Positions 1 through 7,763 of a DNA stretch of 64,000 nt are shown here, piece by piece. Under the pieces are notes generated by a model that saw only the letters and a list, made by a program, of their open reading frames with translations, ran no database searches and had not been told where the DNA came from. The position numbers and the translations under genes are program-made. The stretch spans positions 2,855,821 through 2,919,820 of the forward strand of contig NC_022997.1 of the NCBI RefSeq assembly GCF_000503895.1. The letters are read 5' to 3'. Every line of letters begins with the position of its first letter. The stretch's first letter is position 1. This DNA comes from Hyphomicrobium nitrativorans NL23 (GTDB lineage Bacteria; Pseudomonadota; Alphaproteobacteria; Rhizobiales; Hyphomicrobiaceae).

Positions 1-157
1 CGCCGCGGCCGACGAGGAAGCCGTTGACCATCATCACGAACAACACCACGCCCGCCGTCAGCAGGGCGGCGATCACGACCTGAAGGGATTTTTTCATGAC
101 CTTCGGCATCGGGACCTTGTGATTGTGGCCGACGGCGAATTGGGTGCGGTCTGACAT
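1..157 (-). CDS. Small membrane protein, 3' part missing
   Basis: This is the N-terminal 52 codons of a gene that runs off the left edge. It starts at the ATG at 157 with a modest purine-rich stretch upstream. The product opens with a short charged, His/Lys-containing cytoplasmic stretch of about 22 residues, followed by one hydrophobic helix (about residues 24-48, rich in Val, Leu and Met). I do not recognise the family. The reading is supported by the single clean open frame and the orderly cytoplasmic-then-membrane layout. Confidence 0.5.
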   Translation of the reverse strand, partial: MSDRTQFAVGHNHKVPMPKVMKKSLQVVIAALLTAGVVLFVMMVNGFLVGRG

Positions 158-267
158 GGCAGGCTCCCTGCGCTCATAAATCAAGCGAATCAATTGCAAA
201 CAAGAGTAGACGCAGGCCATCGGCGCGCAACGCTCTCGGCGAGCATAAGAGGCCGCCCGTTGTCGCG

Positions 268-1962
268 TTATCTGCGTACGCGAACGCCGACGCGCACCTC
301 GTCCGTCTCGTAGTCACCGTTCACGTCATTTGAGGCAAAGCTGAGGTGCTGGTAGCGCGCAAACAGCACCAGCTCGGGGCTTGCGTAGTATTCCGCACCG
401 ACGAAAGCCGTCACCACGCTTTCCTCGATCGGGGTCCGGTGGAAGTCGTAATGCGTATACGAGAGCCCGGCCGAGCCGATCAGATGCCGGCGGAAGGCAT
501 GGCGGGCTTCAATGCCGACTTTATGAGACACGACGCCACCCGACTCCTCTGTGGTCGTGTCGTAGATGTCGCTCGATGCCGTGAGCATCAACGATGTGAT
601 CTCGCTCGGCCGCCAGGCGAGATTTGCGTCGAACAGGAACGCCTCGACGGATGCGAGGCGACCGTCGCGGGGCGTTTGCCGGCCGTAGCCTACACTGGCC
701 TGCCCGCGCAGGATCGCGCCTGTCGATCCGAAGTCAAGCCCTACACGCGTGCGAACGCCGTCCGAGTCACGACGGATACCGTCTGCGGGGGCCGCTTTCT
801 TGTCGCGCTGGTTGAGTTCGCCTTCCGCGAACACGGCAAGCGTGGGCTTCAGCTCCCAGCTCGCGCGCACGGCTTGGTGTGTTTCCAAGGTGTCGCGATC
901 CGCGAGGCTTTCGCCATCGTGGGGCAACGCATAGGTCGTGTCGGAAACGGATCCTCTCAGCTCGACGGCGAGCCGATTGAAACGGTGATTGAACGCGAGC
1001 CGGGCTTCGTCGCTCCGGACCTGTGCCCGCTCGCCCGTCACGTTGGCGTCGACGGCGGTGCGATCTTCCTGGCTGACGCTGCGGCCGACGAGGCCCTGAA
1101 AGTTGGTGCGGCGGCTGATATCGAGGCGGCCGCGCGCTTCAACGCTCCAGGCGCGGTCGTCCTCCGAGGGATAGTCGTCGTGGTAGGTCGAGAACGTGGT
1201 GCCGCGCAGTTCGACCGCGTGAACATTCCAGTTCGACACGAGGCGCGCCTCGGTCCTGAGCTCGCCCGCGATGTCGGAGCGGGCACGAGGCGTGCTCAGC
1301 ACGTTGCTGGTGTAGAGCCCGCCCAACTCCGCTTCGGGGAAGAGCACGAAGCTGCCGATGCGGATGCCGACGGGATCGTAAGGCTCGATGCGCGCGAAGC
1401 GCGCGGGACGACGGTCGGTTTCAGCGGGATCGATGTCCTCGATCTGGAACAGCAACGGATCGTGACCGGCGGGAGGCGTGTTGAAAACGTCGAGGTCTTC
1501 AGGCGGGCGCGTATCGCGGCCGAGATCGGCGCCTTCGTTCCAGGCCTCGGACTCGCCAAGCTCGATGCGTCCGTCGGACGGTGTCAGGCCATCGACGGGC
1601 TGCAAGGCTTCGCTCTCGCCCGTGCTTTCCGATGTGGACGCCGCGCCGTCGGTCTCGGCGGACAGCGGGTCGCTGTCGAGTGGGTCTCCACCTTGTTCGC
1701 CATCGTCATCGTCGGCGCCGCCGATCGAGCCGCGCATTCTGGCCGGGGAGACAAATTCGTAGGCGTTGGCGAGATCGGAGACGGGATCGCGGTCTCGGCC
1801 GGATGGCGCGGTGATGCTTCGCGCCGATGCGGCACCGGCGTTCGTGCGCGGCGGCTCATTCAGCTCCTGAGCGCTGGCCGGTGGCGCATAGCTCAACGCG
1901 GCCACGAGCGTTGCCGCCGCAAAGCCAAAGACGATCAAGCCTAGCCGCCAGACCACCGCCAC
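268..1962 (-). CDS. Outer-membrane beta-barrel protein (BBP2_2-like)
   Basis: A secreted protein of about 564 residues. A hydrophobic signal peptide (ending near an Ala-X-Ala-Gln site around residue 32) is followed by a disordered acidic Ser/Asp/Glu-rich stretch (about 50-170). The last 350 residues consist of alternating aromatic/polar strands typical of the putative beta-barrel porin 2 family, which often accompanies exopolysaccharide export; that role is an inference. The frame stays open to a GTG at 2031. I prefer the GTG at 1962 because a GAGGG lies 7 bases before it and the signal peptide then begins directly. The final residues (V-R-V-R-R) are not the usual terminal Phe. A CtrA-like site lies about 100 bases upstream. 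Confidence 0.75.
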   Translation of the reverse strand: MAVVWRLGLIVFGFAAATLVAALSYAPPASAQELNEPPRTNAGAASARSITAPSGRDRDPVSDLANAYEFVSPARMRGSIGGADDDDGEQGGDPLDSDPLSAETDGAASTSESTGESEALQPVDGLTPSDGRIELGESEAWNEGADLGRDTRPPEDLDVFNTPPAGHDPLLFQIEDIDPAETDRRPARFARIEPYDPVGIRIGSFVLFPEAELGGLYTSNVLSTPRARSDIAGELRTEARLVSNWNVHAVELRGTTFSTYHDDYPSEDDRAWSVEARGRLDISRRTNFQGLVGRSVSQEDRTAVDANVTGERAQVRSDEARLAFNHRFNRLAVELRGSVSDTTYALPHDGESLADRDTLETHQAVRASWELKPTLAVFAEGELNQRDKKAAPADGIRRDSDGVRTRVGLDFGSTGAILRGQASVGYGRQTPRDGRLASVEAFLFDANLAWRPSEITSLMLTASSDIYDTTTEESGGVVSHKVGIEARHAFRRHLIGSAGLSYTHYDFHRTPIEESVVTAFVGAEYYASPELVLFARYQHLSFASNDVNGDYETDEVRVGVRVRR

Positions 1963-2060
1963 GGGGGCGCCCTCATGAGGAACAAATACCTGCACGCGAA
2001 CGCAAACCCGACCGTCAACCCGGCCACACACCCGGATCGGCCGACAGTAGAGAGTGGCGG

Positions 2061-2076
2061 GTTAACGCGCGCTTAA
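2061..2076 (-). promoter_or_regulatory. CtrA-like site upstream of the beta-barrel gene
   Basis: On the minus strand the sequence reads TTAA, seven G/C bases, then TTAAC, an exact match to the alphaproteobacterial CtrA consensus TTAA-N7-TTAAC. It lies about 100 bases before the preferred GTG of the beta-barrel gene and in the same orientation. AT-rich half-sites are rare in this GC-rich background, so chance is unlikely but not excluded. Binding by CtrA is inferred. Confidence 0.5.
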
Positions 2077-2125
2077 GCATTCGCGGATGGGCGTGTGGAG
2101 CGGCCTCCCCCATCGCGGCTCGCGA

Positions 2126-2641
2126 TCACGGCGATTGGCAGAGCGCGGAATTGGCCGGCACGCGTGTCAGACGGGCTCGACGACCAGGACGGTGCCCTCT
2201 GCCCCCGGCGATCCGCACGCGCGTGCCTTGCGGGGTGTCGGCGCCGGCGGCAGCCCAGAGGGTGTCGCCCACACGCACACGCCCGCGCCCGCCGCGGATT
2301 TCCTCCTCGACCACGACGACGCGGCCGATGTACTGGGCGGCGCGCTGGTTGAGGGTGAGGTCCGCACGGTCCACGGTCTGATGGTCGGAAAAGAAACGCA
2401 CCGCAAAGACCGTCGCGACGGACACAGTGGCGAACAACACGAGTTGCCAGGGCAAGGTCATCGCTTCGCCGACGCCCGCCCAGGTGAGAAGCGTCAGAAT
2501 AAGGCCAACGACAATCGCAGACAGGCCGAACCAGAGAAACTGGACGCCTGGGATTACGGCTTCGAGCGCCATCAAGACGAGGCCGGCGATGAACCAGTTC
2601 CAAAGGCCAAAGCCGAGGAAGAGGTCGATAAAGGCTGGCAT
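2126..2641 (-). CDS. NfeD family membrane protein, C-terminus apparently frameshifted
   Basis: NfeD proteins pair with SPFH/stomatin proteins in membrane quality control; no stomatin gene is adjacent here. From the ATG at 2641 the product shows three hydrophobic helices within the first 85 residues, then a soluble OB-fold domain. The last OB strand is wrong in this frame: after V-R-I-A-G the product continues as G-R-G-H-R-P and ends at 2126. In the next frame the expected ending A-E-G-T-V-L-V-V-E-P-V follows directly, with a TGA at 2167. Dropping one base from the run of five C at 2202-2206 would join the two, giving about 157 residues. Either a sequence error or a real recent mutation could explain this. 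Confidence 0.75.
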   Translation of the reverse strand: MPAFIDLFLGFGLWNWFIAGLVLMALEAVIPGVQFLWFGLSAIVVGLILTLLTWAGVGEAMTLPWQLVLFATVSVATVFAVRFFSDHQTVDRADLTLNQRAAQYIGRVVVVEEEIRGGRGRVRVGDTLWAAAGADTPQGTRVRIAGGRGHRPGRRARLTRVPANSALCQSP

Positions 2642-2888
2642 GCTGTGCGTTCCCCGTGTTTCCCAGAGCCGCATGAAGCTAGAATTTTTCCGGGGCGAAT
2701 TGAAGCCATTCCGTGGGCGGGGCGCAAACCTGCGCGAACGCCAAACATGCGGACTGGCTAGGGGGCAGTCTGGACCGGACGCACTCCAAGCTTTAAGAGA
2801 GGGACGCGGCGGTTTCGCGGGCTCTGGCCCGAGGGGTTCGCTTCCCTTTTGCGCCAACAGATCCAGCACCCGTTCGAGAGGCTTCCTC

Positions 2889-3941
2889 ATGAACCATCCC
2901 GGTTTCTTCCGCAAAGCCGGGCCGTTCACGCTGGCCGAGGTTGCCGCGGCGACGGGTGCCGAGGTGCAGGGCGAAACGGGCCAGGCCGACCGGCTGGTGG
3001 ACGATGTCGTGCCGCTCTCGGAAGCCGGATCAGGGCAGCTCTCGTTCTTCGAGAACCGCAAGTATCTGCCGCAGCTTCTCGCAACGCAGGCCGGCGCCTG
3101 CCTTGTCGACCCTCGCTTCCTGCCGCGCGTGCCGGCCGGCACCGTCGCGCTGACGACGCCCACTCCCTACCAGGCCTTCGCCAAGTCCCTGCTCCTGTTC
3201 TATCCGGAAGCCATGCACAGCAAGGCTGCGGAAGGCGGAACCGAGGAGCGGATCGCGCGCTCGGCGGTGATCGAGGACGGCGCCATCATCGAGCCGGGGG
3301 CGATCGTCGGCCCGGAAGCCCGCATCGGGCGCGGCACGCGGGTGGCTGCGGGCGCCGTCGTGGGATACCGCGTGACCATCGGGCGCGACTGCTACATCGG
3401 CCCCCTCGTCTCCGTCATTCATGCCCTGATCGGGAACCGGGTCATCCTGCACGCAGGCGTCCGAATCGGGCAGGACGGCTTCGGTTTCGCGATGGGCCGG
3501 ACCGGGCATCTCAAAGTGCCGCAGGTGGGGCGTGTGATCATCCAGGACGACGTGGAAATCGGCGCCAACTCGGCCGTCGACCGTGGGGCGCTTAAGGATA
3601 CCATCATCGGCGAAGGCACAAAAATTGATAATCTCGTGCAGATCGGGCACAACGCGGTGATCGGACGGCATTGCGTCATCGTCGGGCAAGTCGGCATCGC
3701 GGGATCGGCCGAACTCGGCGATTTCGTGGTCATGGGCGGCCAGTCTGGCGCAATCGGCCACATCAAGATCGGAACCGGCGCACAGATTGCCGGCGGCTCT
3801 CACCCGAAGGGCGATGTGCCGCCGGGAGCGGTGCTGGCGGGTACGCCCGCGCGGCCCTTCAGGCAGTGGGCTCGCGAAGTTGCCGCCGTCCAGCGGCTTG
3901 CGCGTCGCTCCATCGACGACGACGACGCGGACGGCAAATGA
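2889..3941 (+). CDS. lpxD: UDP-3-O-acylglucosamine N-acyltransferase LpxD
   Basis: LpxD transfers a 3-hydroxyacyl chain from ACP to the 2-amino group of UDP-3-O-acylglucosamine in lipid A synthesis, in the cytoplasm. The 350-residue product has the N-terminal uridine-binding LpxD domain (about 1-100), then a left-handed beta-helix of hexapeptide repeats (I/V-G-x-x-x-x; about 110-320) and a C-terminal helix. The catalytic His sits in Q-I-G-H-N-A-V-I-G. The ATG at 2889 follows GAGAGG at a good distance. It begins the lpxD-fabZ-lpxA run. The usual upstream bamA is absent and an NfeD gene faces away instead. Confidence 0.95.
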   Translation: MNHPGFFRKAGPFTLAEVAAATGAEVQGETGQADRLVDDVVPLSEAGSGQLSFFENRKYLPQLLATQAGACLVDPRFLPRVPAGTVALTTPTPYQAFAKSLLLFYPEAMHSKAAEGGTEERIARSAVIEDGAIIEPGAIVGPEARIGRGTRVAAGAVVGYRVTIGRDCYIGPLVSVIHALIGNRVILHAGVRIGQDGFGFAMGRTGHLKVPQVGRVIIQDDVEIGANSAVDRGALKDTIIGEGTKIDNLVQIGHNAVIGRHCVIVGQVGIAGSAELGDFVVMGGQSGAIGHIKIGTGAQIAGGSHPKGDVPPGAVLAGTPARPFRQWAREVAAVQRLARRSIDDDDADGK

Positions 3942-3998
3942 GATTGAATTGATCCTGTTCCTTTCGGCCCCGAAAGGTCAGGAGAAAGACGGAGTGTG

Positions 3999-4508
3999 AT
4001 GGGGATGGACGACGCGACCAAGCAGGCCCTGCCGAAGACGGCGGATATCGGCAAGATCTTGAAGCTCTTGCCGCACCGTTACCCGTTCCTGCTCCTCGAC
4101 CGGATCTACGACATCAACGGCGACGAGACGTGCGTCGGCGTCAAGAACGTCACCATCAACGAGCCATTCTTCCAGGGCCACTTTCCGCAGTACCCCGTCA
4201 TGCCGGGCGTCCTCATCATCGAGGGCCTCGCGCAGACGGCGGGCGCGCTCTGCGTGCACAGCCTCGGCGAAGACTACAAGACCGAGCTCGTCTACTTCAT
4301 GGGCATCGACAAGTGCAAGTTCCGCAAGCCGGTGGTGCCGGGCGACCAGCTTCACTACCACGTGCGTAAGATCCGCAACCGCGGGCGCGTGTGGCGCTTC
4401 TACGGTGAAGCGAAAGTCGATGGGCAGACCGTCGCCGAAGCCGAGATCAGCGCGATGCTCGCCGACACCGCAGACGCTCGTGCATTCGCGGCGAGCAAGA
4501 ATGGCTGA
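3999..4508 (+). CDS. fabZ: 3-hydroxyacyl-ACP dehydratase FabZ
   Basis: FabZ dehydrates beta-hydroxyacyl-ACP in fatty acid elongation and competes with LpxA/LpxD for the same substrates. The hot-dog fold signature is present: the catalytic His in [13 protein letters not shown] and the Glu in I-I-E-G-L-A-Q. Three in-frame starts are close together (GTG 3996, ATG 3999, ATG 4005). I chose 3999; AGGAG at 3980-3984 and GGAG at 3991-3994 lie before it, so the exact start is uncertain by one or two codons. Its stop overlaps the lpxA start by 8 bases, which implies translational coupling. Confidence 0.95.
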   Translation: MGMDDATKQALPKTADIGKILKLLPHRYPFLLLDRIYDINGDETCVGVKNVTINEPFFQGHFPQYPVMPGVLIIEGLAQTAGALCVHSLGEDYKTELVYFMGIDKCKFRKPVVPGDQLHYHVRKIRNRGRVWRFYGEAKVDGQTVAEAEISAMLADTADARAFAASKNG

Positions 4509-5307
4509 TACGAACATTCATCCGACTGCGATCGTCGAGGACGGCGCAACACTCGCCGACGGCGTCACTGTCGGGCCGTTCTCCATCGTCGGGCGCGATG
4601 TCTCGCTCGGCGAGGGCGTCGTGCTCCACAGCCACGCCGTCGTGACGGGGCGGACGACGATCGGGGCACGCACGCGGATCTTCCCGTTCGCCTCCATCGG
4701 GCATCAGCCGCAAGATCTCAAATACCACGGCGAGCCCTCGACGCTGTCGATCGGTACGGATTGCATGATCCGCGAAGGGGTCACGATCAATCCCGGCACC
4801 GAGGGCGGCGGCATGTCGACGACGGTCGGCAACGGCTGCGCGTTCCTCGCCAATTCGCACGTGGGCCATGATTGCCACGTGGGCAACAATGTCATCTTCT
4901 CGAACAACGTCATGCTGGCCGGGCACGTCGAGGTCGGCGATTTCGCGATCCTGGGCGGCGGCGCGGCCGTGATCCAGTTCGCGCGCGTCGGGGACCACGC
5001 GTTCCTCGGCGGCATGAGCGGGCTCGAACAGGATCTCATCCCGTACGGCATGGCGCTCGGCAATCGCGCGTATCTCTCGGGCCTCAACATCGTCGGCCTC
5101 AAGCGGCGCGGTTTTTCCGCCAGCCAGATCCACGACCTGCGCCGCGCCTATCGGCTGATGTTTGCGGCCGAAGGCACGCTGCTGGAGCGCGTGGACGACG
5201 TTGCGCAGGAATTCCGCGATCATCCGACGGTGATGGAAATCATCGCGTTCATCCGGGCCGGCGGAAAGCGCTCCATGTGCACGCCCAAAAACGCGGCGGA
5301 CGCCTGA
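4501..5307 (+). CDS. lpxA: UDP-N-acetylglucosamine acyltransferase LpxA
   Basis: LpxA performs the first step of lipid A synthesis, O-acylating UDP-GlcNAc with 3-hydroxyacyl-ACP. The 268-residue product is a left-handed beta-helix of hexapeptide repeats (about 1-190) with a C-terminal helical domain. The catalytic His region reads [10 protein letters not shown]. The ATG at 4501 lies inside the fabZ end. In many alphaproteobacteria lpxI and lpxB follow directly; here a strong hairpin terminates the operon at the lpxA stop and those genes must be elsewhere. Confidence 0.95.
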   Translation: MADTNIHPTAIVEDGATLADGVTVGPFSIVGRDVSLGEGVVLHSHAVVTGRTTIGARTRIFPFASIGHQPQDLKYHGEPSTLSIGTDCMIREGVTINPGTEGGGMSTTVGNGCAFLANSHVGHDCHVGNNVIFSNNVMLAGHVEVGDFAILGGGAAVIQFARVGDHAFLGGMSGLEQDLIPYGMALGNRAYLSGLNIVGLKRRGFSASQIHDLRRAYRLMFAAEGTLLERVDDVAQEFRDHPTVMEIIAFIRAGGKRSMCTPKNAADA

Positions 5308-5326
5308 TCGGCGTCCGCGTTTACGT
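5296..5326 (+). terminator. Rho-independent terminator of the lpxD-fabZ-lpxA operon
   Basis: A perfect 9-bp stem (GCGGACGCC / GGCGTCCGC) with a five-base loop is followed by GTTTACGTTTT. The lpxA stop codon is the loop itself, so the hairpin is built from the last codons of the gene. Confidence 0.75.
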
Positions 5327-5395
5327 TTTCACGTCGCTGAGATGATCCGCGAGGGGAGCGACGCGTTTCACGCGCGCCCGGCGCACCGCTCCTGC

Positions 5396-5914
5396 CTACT
5401 GGCCTTCCGCCCCACCGCTCCCACTCGTGCCTTCCGAGATGCGGGTTTTAGTCTGGGCGTGAGACGAGATCGTGCTGAAGTAATCCTTTTCGTCGCCAAT
5501 GGTGAGCATCGGCGAACAATTCGGCGTGCAGGTATAGGACTGACGCTCTCCGGCCTTGTTGAGGTTCACGGTGCGGACCTCGTCTCGCGTCACGATCACG
5601 CGCTGGTCCTGGATGATGTTACGCTCGCCGTCGAGCGCGATGATGTTCGTGATACCGAATGTCTTTCCGGTCACGACGAGCAGGTTGCCGCCCTGGACGG
5701 TCACGTCCGCGATCGACGGATTGCCGATGATGACGCTCGACACGGTGCGCGGAAGGCGCAGGAGCTGCGACTGGTCGTAGGCGACCACGAGATCGGCCGC
5801 GTGCGCCGGAGCGAGGGTCAGCGCGCCCCCGGCCAAAAACGCGCCGAGCGCCATCGTCACGGCGCGGCGAGCTTGCCACGTCTGGCGCGCGAAGAGGGCG
5901 TGGGTCGGCAGCAT
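5396..5914 (-). CDS. Pilus assembly secretin N-terminal domain protein
   Basis: A 172-residue exported protein with a signal peptide (cleavage near A-P-A-H-A-A). The mature part matches the small domain found at the N-terminus of CpaC/RcpA-type secretins (T2SS-T3SS_pil_N): A-D-L-V-V-A-Y-D-Q-S-Q-L-L-R-L-P, I-I-G-N-P-S-I-A-D-V and F-G-I-T-N-I-I-A-L-D. There is no secretin channel domain: after about 100 residues it ends in a short tail with two Cys. No cpa/tad genes are adjacent. The ATG at 5914 has AGGAG ten bases upstream; an in-frame ATG at 5968 is also possible but would hide the signal peptide. Function is probably periplasmic and otherwise unknown. Confidence 0.8.
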   Translation of the reverse strand: MLPTHALFARQTWQARRAVTMALGAFLAGGALTLAPAHAADLVVAYDQSQLLRLPRTVSSVIIGNPSIADVTVQGGNLLVVTGKTFGITNIIALDGERNIIQDQRVIVTRDEVRTVNLNKAGERQSYTCTPNCSPMLTIGDEKDYFSTISSHAQTKTRISEGTSGSGGAEGQ

Positions 5915-6064
5915 GGGGCGGGCACTCCTGTCCCTTTGGAACTCTTTGCCATTTGGCGCCGATATCATGAATGAAGATTTAACGGACGACCGGCTTTGAG
6001 GCTCGCGCCCGCCCGGCGGGAACCTTCTTTGCGTTCGCCGGTTATGCAGGCGCGCGTCTTCAAC

Positions 6065-6090
6065 GAGGAGCCGTGAAGAGGAGCCGTGAA
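6065..6090 (+). repeat. Tandem duplication of a ribosome binding site
   Basis: The 13-mer GAGGAGCCGTGAA occurs twice in direct succession (6065-6077 and 6078-6090); the last A of the second copy is the first base of the next gene's ATG. Each copy carries an AGGAG, but only the second is at usable spacing. Confidence 0.8.
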
Positions 6091-6353
6091 TGTCTCGCCC
6101 GACCGTTTTGATTGCCGTCGCCGCCCTTGCCGTCGTTCTCGTCGGCATGATCGTCATTGCGCAGGATAGGGGCCCCTCTCCCGTCACGGGCGGCGCAGAG
6201 ACGCGTGTCGATGCACCGGGGACGCGCGTCGAAAGCGACAACACAGGCACGACCGTCAATGCTCCGGGGACGTCGGTCGACACGAACGAGAGCGGCACCC
6301 GCATCCAAGCTCCTGGCGTCGATATCACGGTGCCCCGCAGGGATAACGACTGA
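6090..6353 (+). CDS. Small membrane-anchored repeat protein, unknown function
   Basis: An 87-residue product with an N-terminal hydrophobic helix (about 5-24) followed by a Thr/Asp/Gly-rich tail. The tail contains three imperfect repeats around the motif G-T-x-V-x-A-P-G-T (V-D-A-P-G-T, V-N-A-P-G-T, I-Q-A-P-G-V-D) and ends in a short basic/acidic stretch. The ATG at 6090 has an excellent AGGAG. No family is recognised. The repeats look like short beta segments of a periplasmic tail tethered to the inner membrane. It is monocistronic and divergent from the pilus-domain gene. Confidence 0.65.
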   Translation: MSRPTVLIAVAALAVVLVGMIVIAQDRGPSPVTGGAETRVDAPGTRVESDNTGTTVNAPGTSVDTNESGTRIQAPGVDITVPRRDND

Positions 6354-6419
6354 CCGACGACGACCCGGCACGCTCCGGAACGGCAGCCTGTGAAGATCTT
6401 ACGCGTTTGTCTTTCCGTT

Positions 6420-6438
6420 ATAAGATAATTCGTCTTAT
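6420..6438. promoter_or_regulatory. AT-rich inverted repeat before mgtC-like gene
   Basis: ATAAGA and TCTTAT form a 6-bp dyad separated by seven bases, about 40 bases before the GTG of the MgtC-family gene. It stands out from the GC-rich surroundings. It could be an operator or part of a promoter; no regulator can be named. Confidence 0.35.
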
Positions 6439-6478
6439 TCTTATGGCTCGCTGACTCGTTTGTTGGGGGACTCAGACT

Positions 6479-7009
6479 GTGACCTCGCTCGAGCTGCTGC
6501 ATTCGACTGGCCTTCTGGCTCACCTGGAGGTGGGCTTTCGCTTATTGCTTGCCGCGGCGCTTGCCGGCCTGCTCGGCTGGGATCGCGAAGAGCAGGCTCG
6601 ACCCGCCGGTCTCAGAACCTACATGCTCGTTGCGCTCGCAGCCGCCGTGTTCACGGTCATTACGTTCGAGATTTACGAGACGGTGCGTCAAAGCCAGATG
6701 CAAGCCAACGCCGATCCGATCCGTATCATCGAGGCGGTGACGGCGGGCGTGGCGTTTCTTGCCGCCGGCGTGATTATTCAGGGCAGGAACACGGTACGCG
6801 GACTCACGACCGGGGCCGGGATGTGGATGGCGGGAGCGCTCGGCGTCGCAGCCGGCACGGGCAATTACCTGCTCGCCATCATCGCCGCGCTGCTCGCGTT
6901 CGGCATCCTCAAGCTCGCGCACTTCGCTCAGCCGCAGCCGGACGTGCCGCGCAGGCCGACACTCATCATCGAGACCGTAGAAGACGAAGACACCGAGCGG
7001 CGGCCGTAG
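6479..7009 (+). CDS. MgtC/SapB family membrane protein
   Basis: MgtC-family inner-membrane proteins are linked to growth under Mg limitation and to ATP synthase or phosphate homeostasis. The 176-residue product has about five hydrophobic helices and the family motif L-L-G-W-D-R-E-E with A-G-L-R-T-Y-M-L-V in the first 55 residues. Only the membrane domain is present; a short charged tail replaces the ACT-like C-terminal domain of the longer members. It starts at a GTG after a run of five G. Its 3' end overlaps the convergent ATP12 gene by 44 bases. Confidence 0.85.
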   Translation: MTSLELLHSTGLLAHLEVGFRLLLAAALAGLLGWDREEQARPAGLRTYMLVALAAAVFTVITFEIYETVRQSQMQANADPIRIIEAVTAGVAFLAAGVIIQGRNTVRGLTTGAGMWMAGALGVAAGTGNYLLAIIAALLAFGILKLAHFAQPQPDVPRRPTLIIETVEDEDTERRP

Positions 7010-7763
7010 CTTCGGCAAGGCGTTCCGCCATTCTCGCCTCCGCCTCCGCGTCGCGCCCCCATAGGTCGCTTTGCCAGCGCTCGTCGACCGTCGCAGCGGC
7101 CCAAACCTCTTCAAGAGTGAGCCGTCCTTCGACGTGGGCCAACGCCAGAATGGCCGACCCCGTCAACGTCGTGAGCACGTGCGTGGCGGCGAGGCTCAAC
7201 GCGTCGAGGGGGGCGAGCGCGCCGCGCACGGACGCGATGGCTTCGGCTGGCTGATCCACCGGCATCAAGCCGGCCTGAACGGTCAAGCCGGCGCCCAATG
7301 CGTCCCGCGCCCACGCGAGCGGCGGGTCCCACGCCTCCGCCTGACGGCGGACCAACCCCTCGGGCGCCTCCGCGCGGTAGCAGAGGAGATCGCTCGCCGC
7401 GAAGGCCGCGATGTCATCGGCGACCTCGTGCATCTTGTCGGACACCGCATCGATTGCTGTGTTGGCGAGCCGCGTGAGAGGCATGGTCGCCGGATCGATC
7501 CGTTCGCCCTGCGCCTCCCATTCGGCGGCCACCGCTTCGGCGAGGGCTATAACGCTCACCGCAAGCAGGCGCTTCCCCGGCGTGCGGACAGGCCGCCCGT
7601 CGAGCAGGATTGCGAAAGCGCCGTCACGGGACTCGACCGACGCCGACTTGTAGAAGCGCTTCGGCAAAGGCGGCCGCAAGGCGTCTTTGACGGGAACCGT
7701 CATCGGCTCCTTGCCTTGTCCGTTGGCGCTCCCGTTCGCGCTCTTACGTTCGTCTTCCGTCAT
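6966..7763 (-). CDS. ATP12-family F1-ATPase assembly chaperone
   Basis: ATP12 chaperones bind the alpha subunit during F1-ATPase assembly in mitochondria and alphaproteobacteria. The 265-residue product has the N-terminal K-R-F-Y-K-S-A-S-V region, the conserved L-L-D-G-R-P-V-R-T-P and a helical C-terminal half with D-L-L-C-Y-R-A-E and W-D-P-P-L-A-W. The ATG at 7763 forms an ATGA overlap with the stop of the upstream phosphatase gene, so the two are translationally coupled. A second ATG at 7703 with AGGAG only three bases before it is a less likely start. Confidence 0.9.
   Translation of the reverse strand: MTEDERKSANGSANGQGKEPMTVPVKDALRPPLPKRFYKSASVESRDGAFAILLDGRPVRTPGKRLLAVSVIALAEAVAAEWEAQGERIDPATMPLTRLANTAIDAVSDKMHEVADDIAAFAASDLLCYRAEAPEGLVRRQAEAWDPPLAWARDALGAGLTVQAGLMPVDQPAEAIASVRGALAPLDALSLAATHVLTTLTGSAILALAHVEGRLTLEEVWAAATVDERWQSDLWGRDAEAEARMAERLAEATAAARCLRLLRSR

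Noticed and set aside
346-1944. 532-residue open frame on the plus strand opposite the beta-barrel gene
   Set aside because: It is a GC-driven shadow of the barrel gene, with no ribosome site and no family features; the minus-strand product has a signal peptide and barrel pattern.
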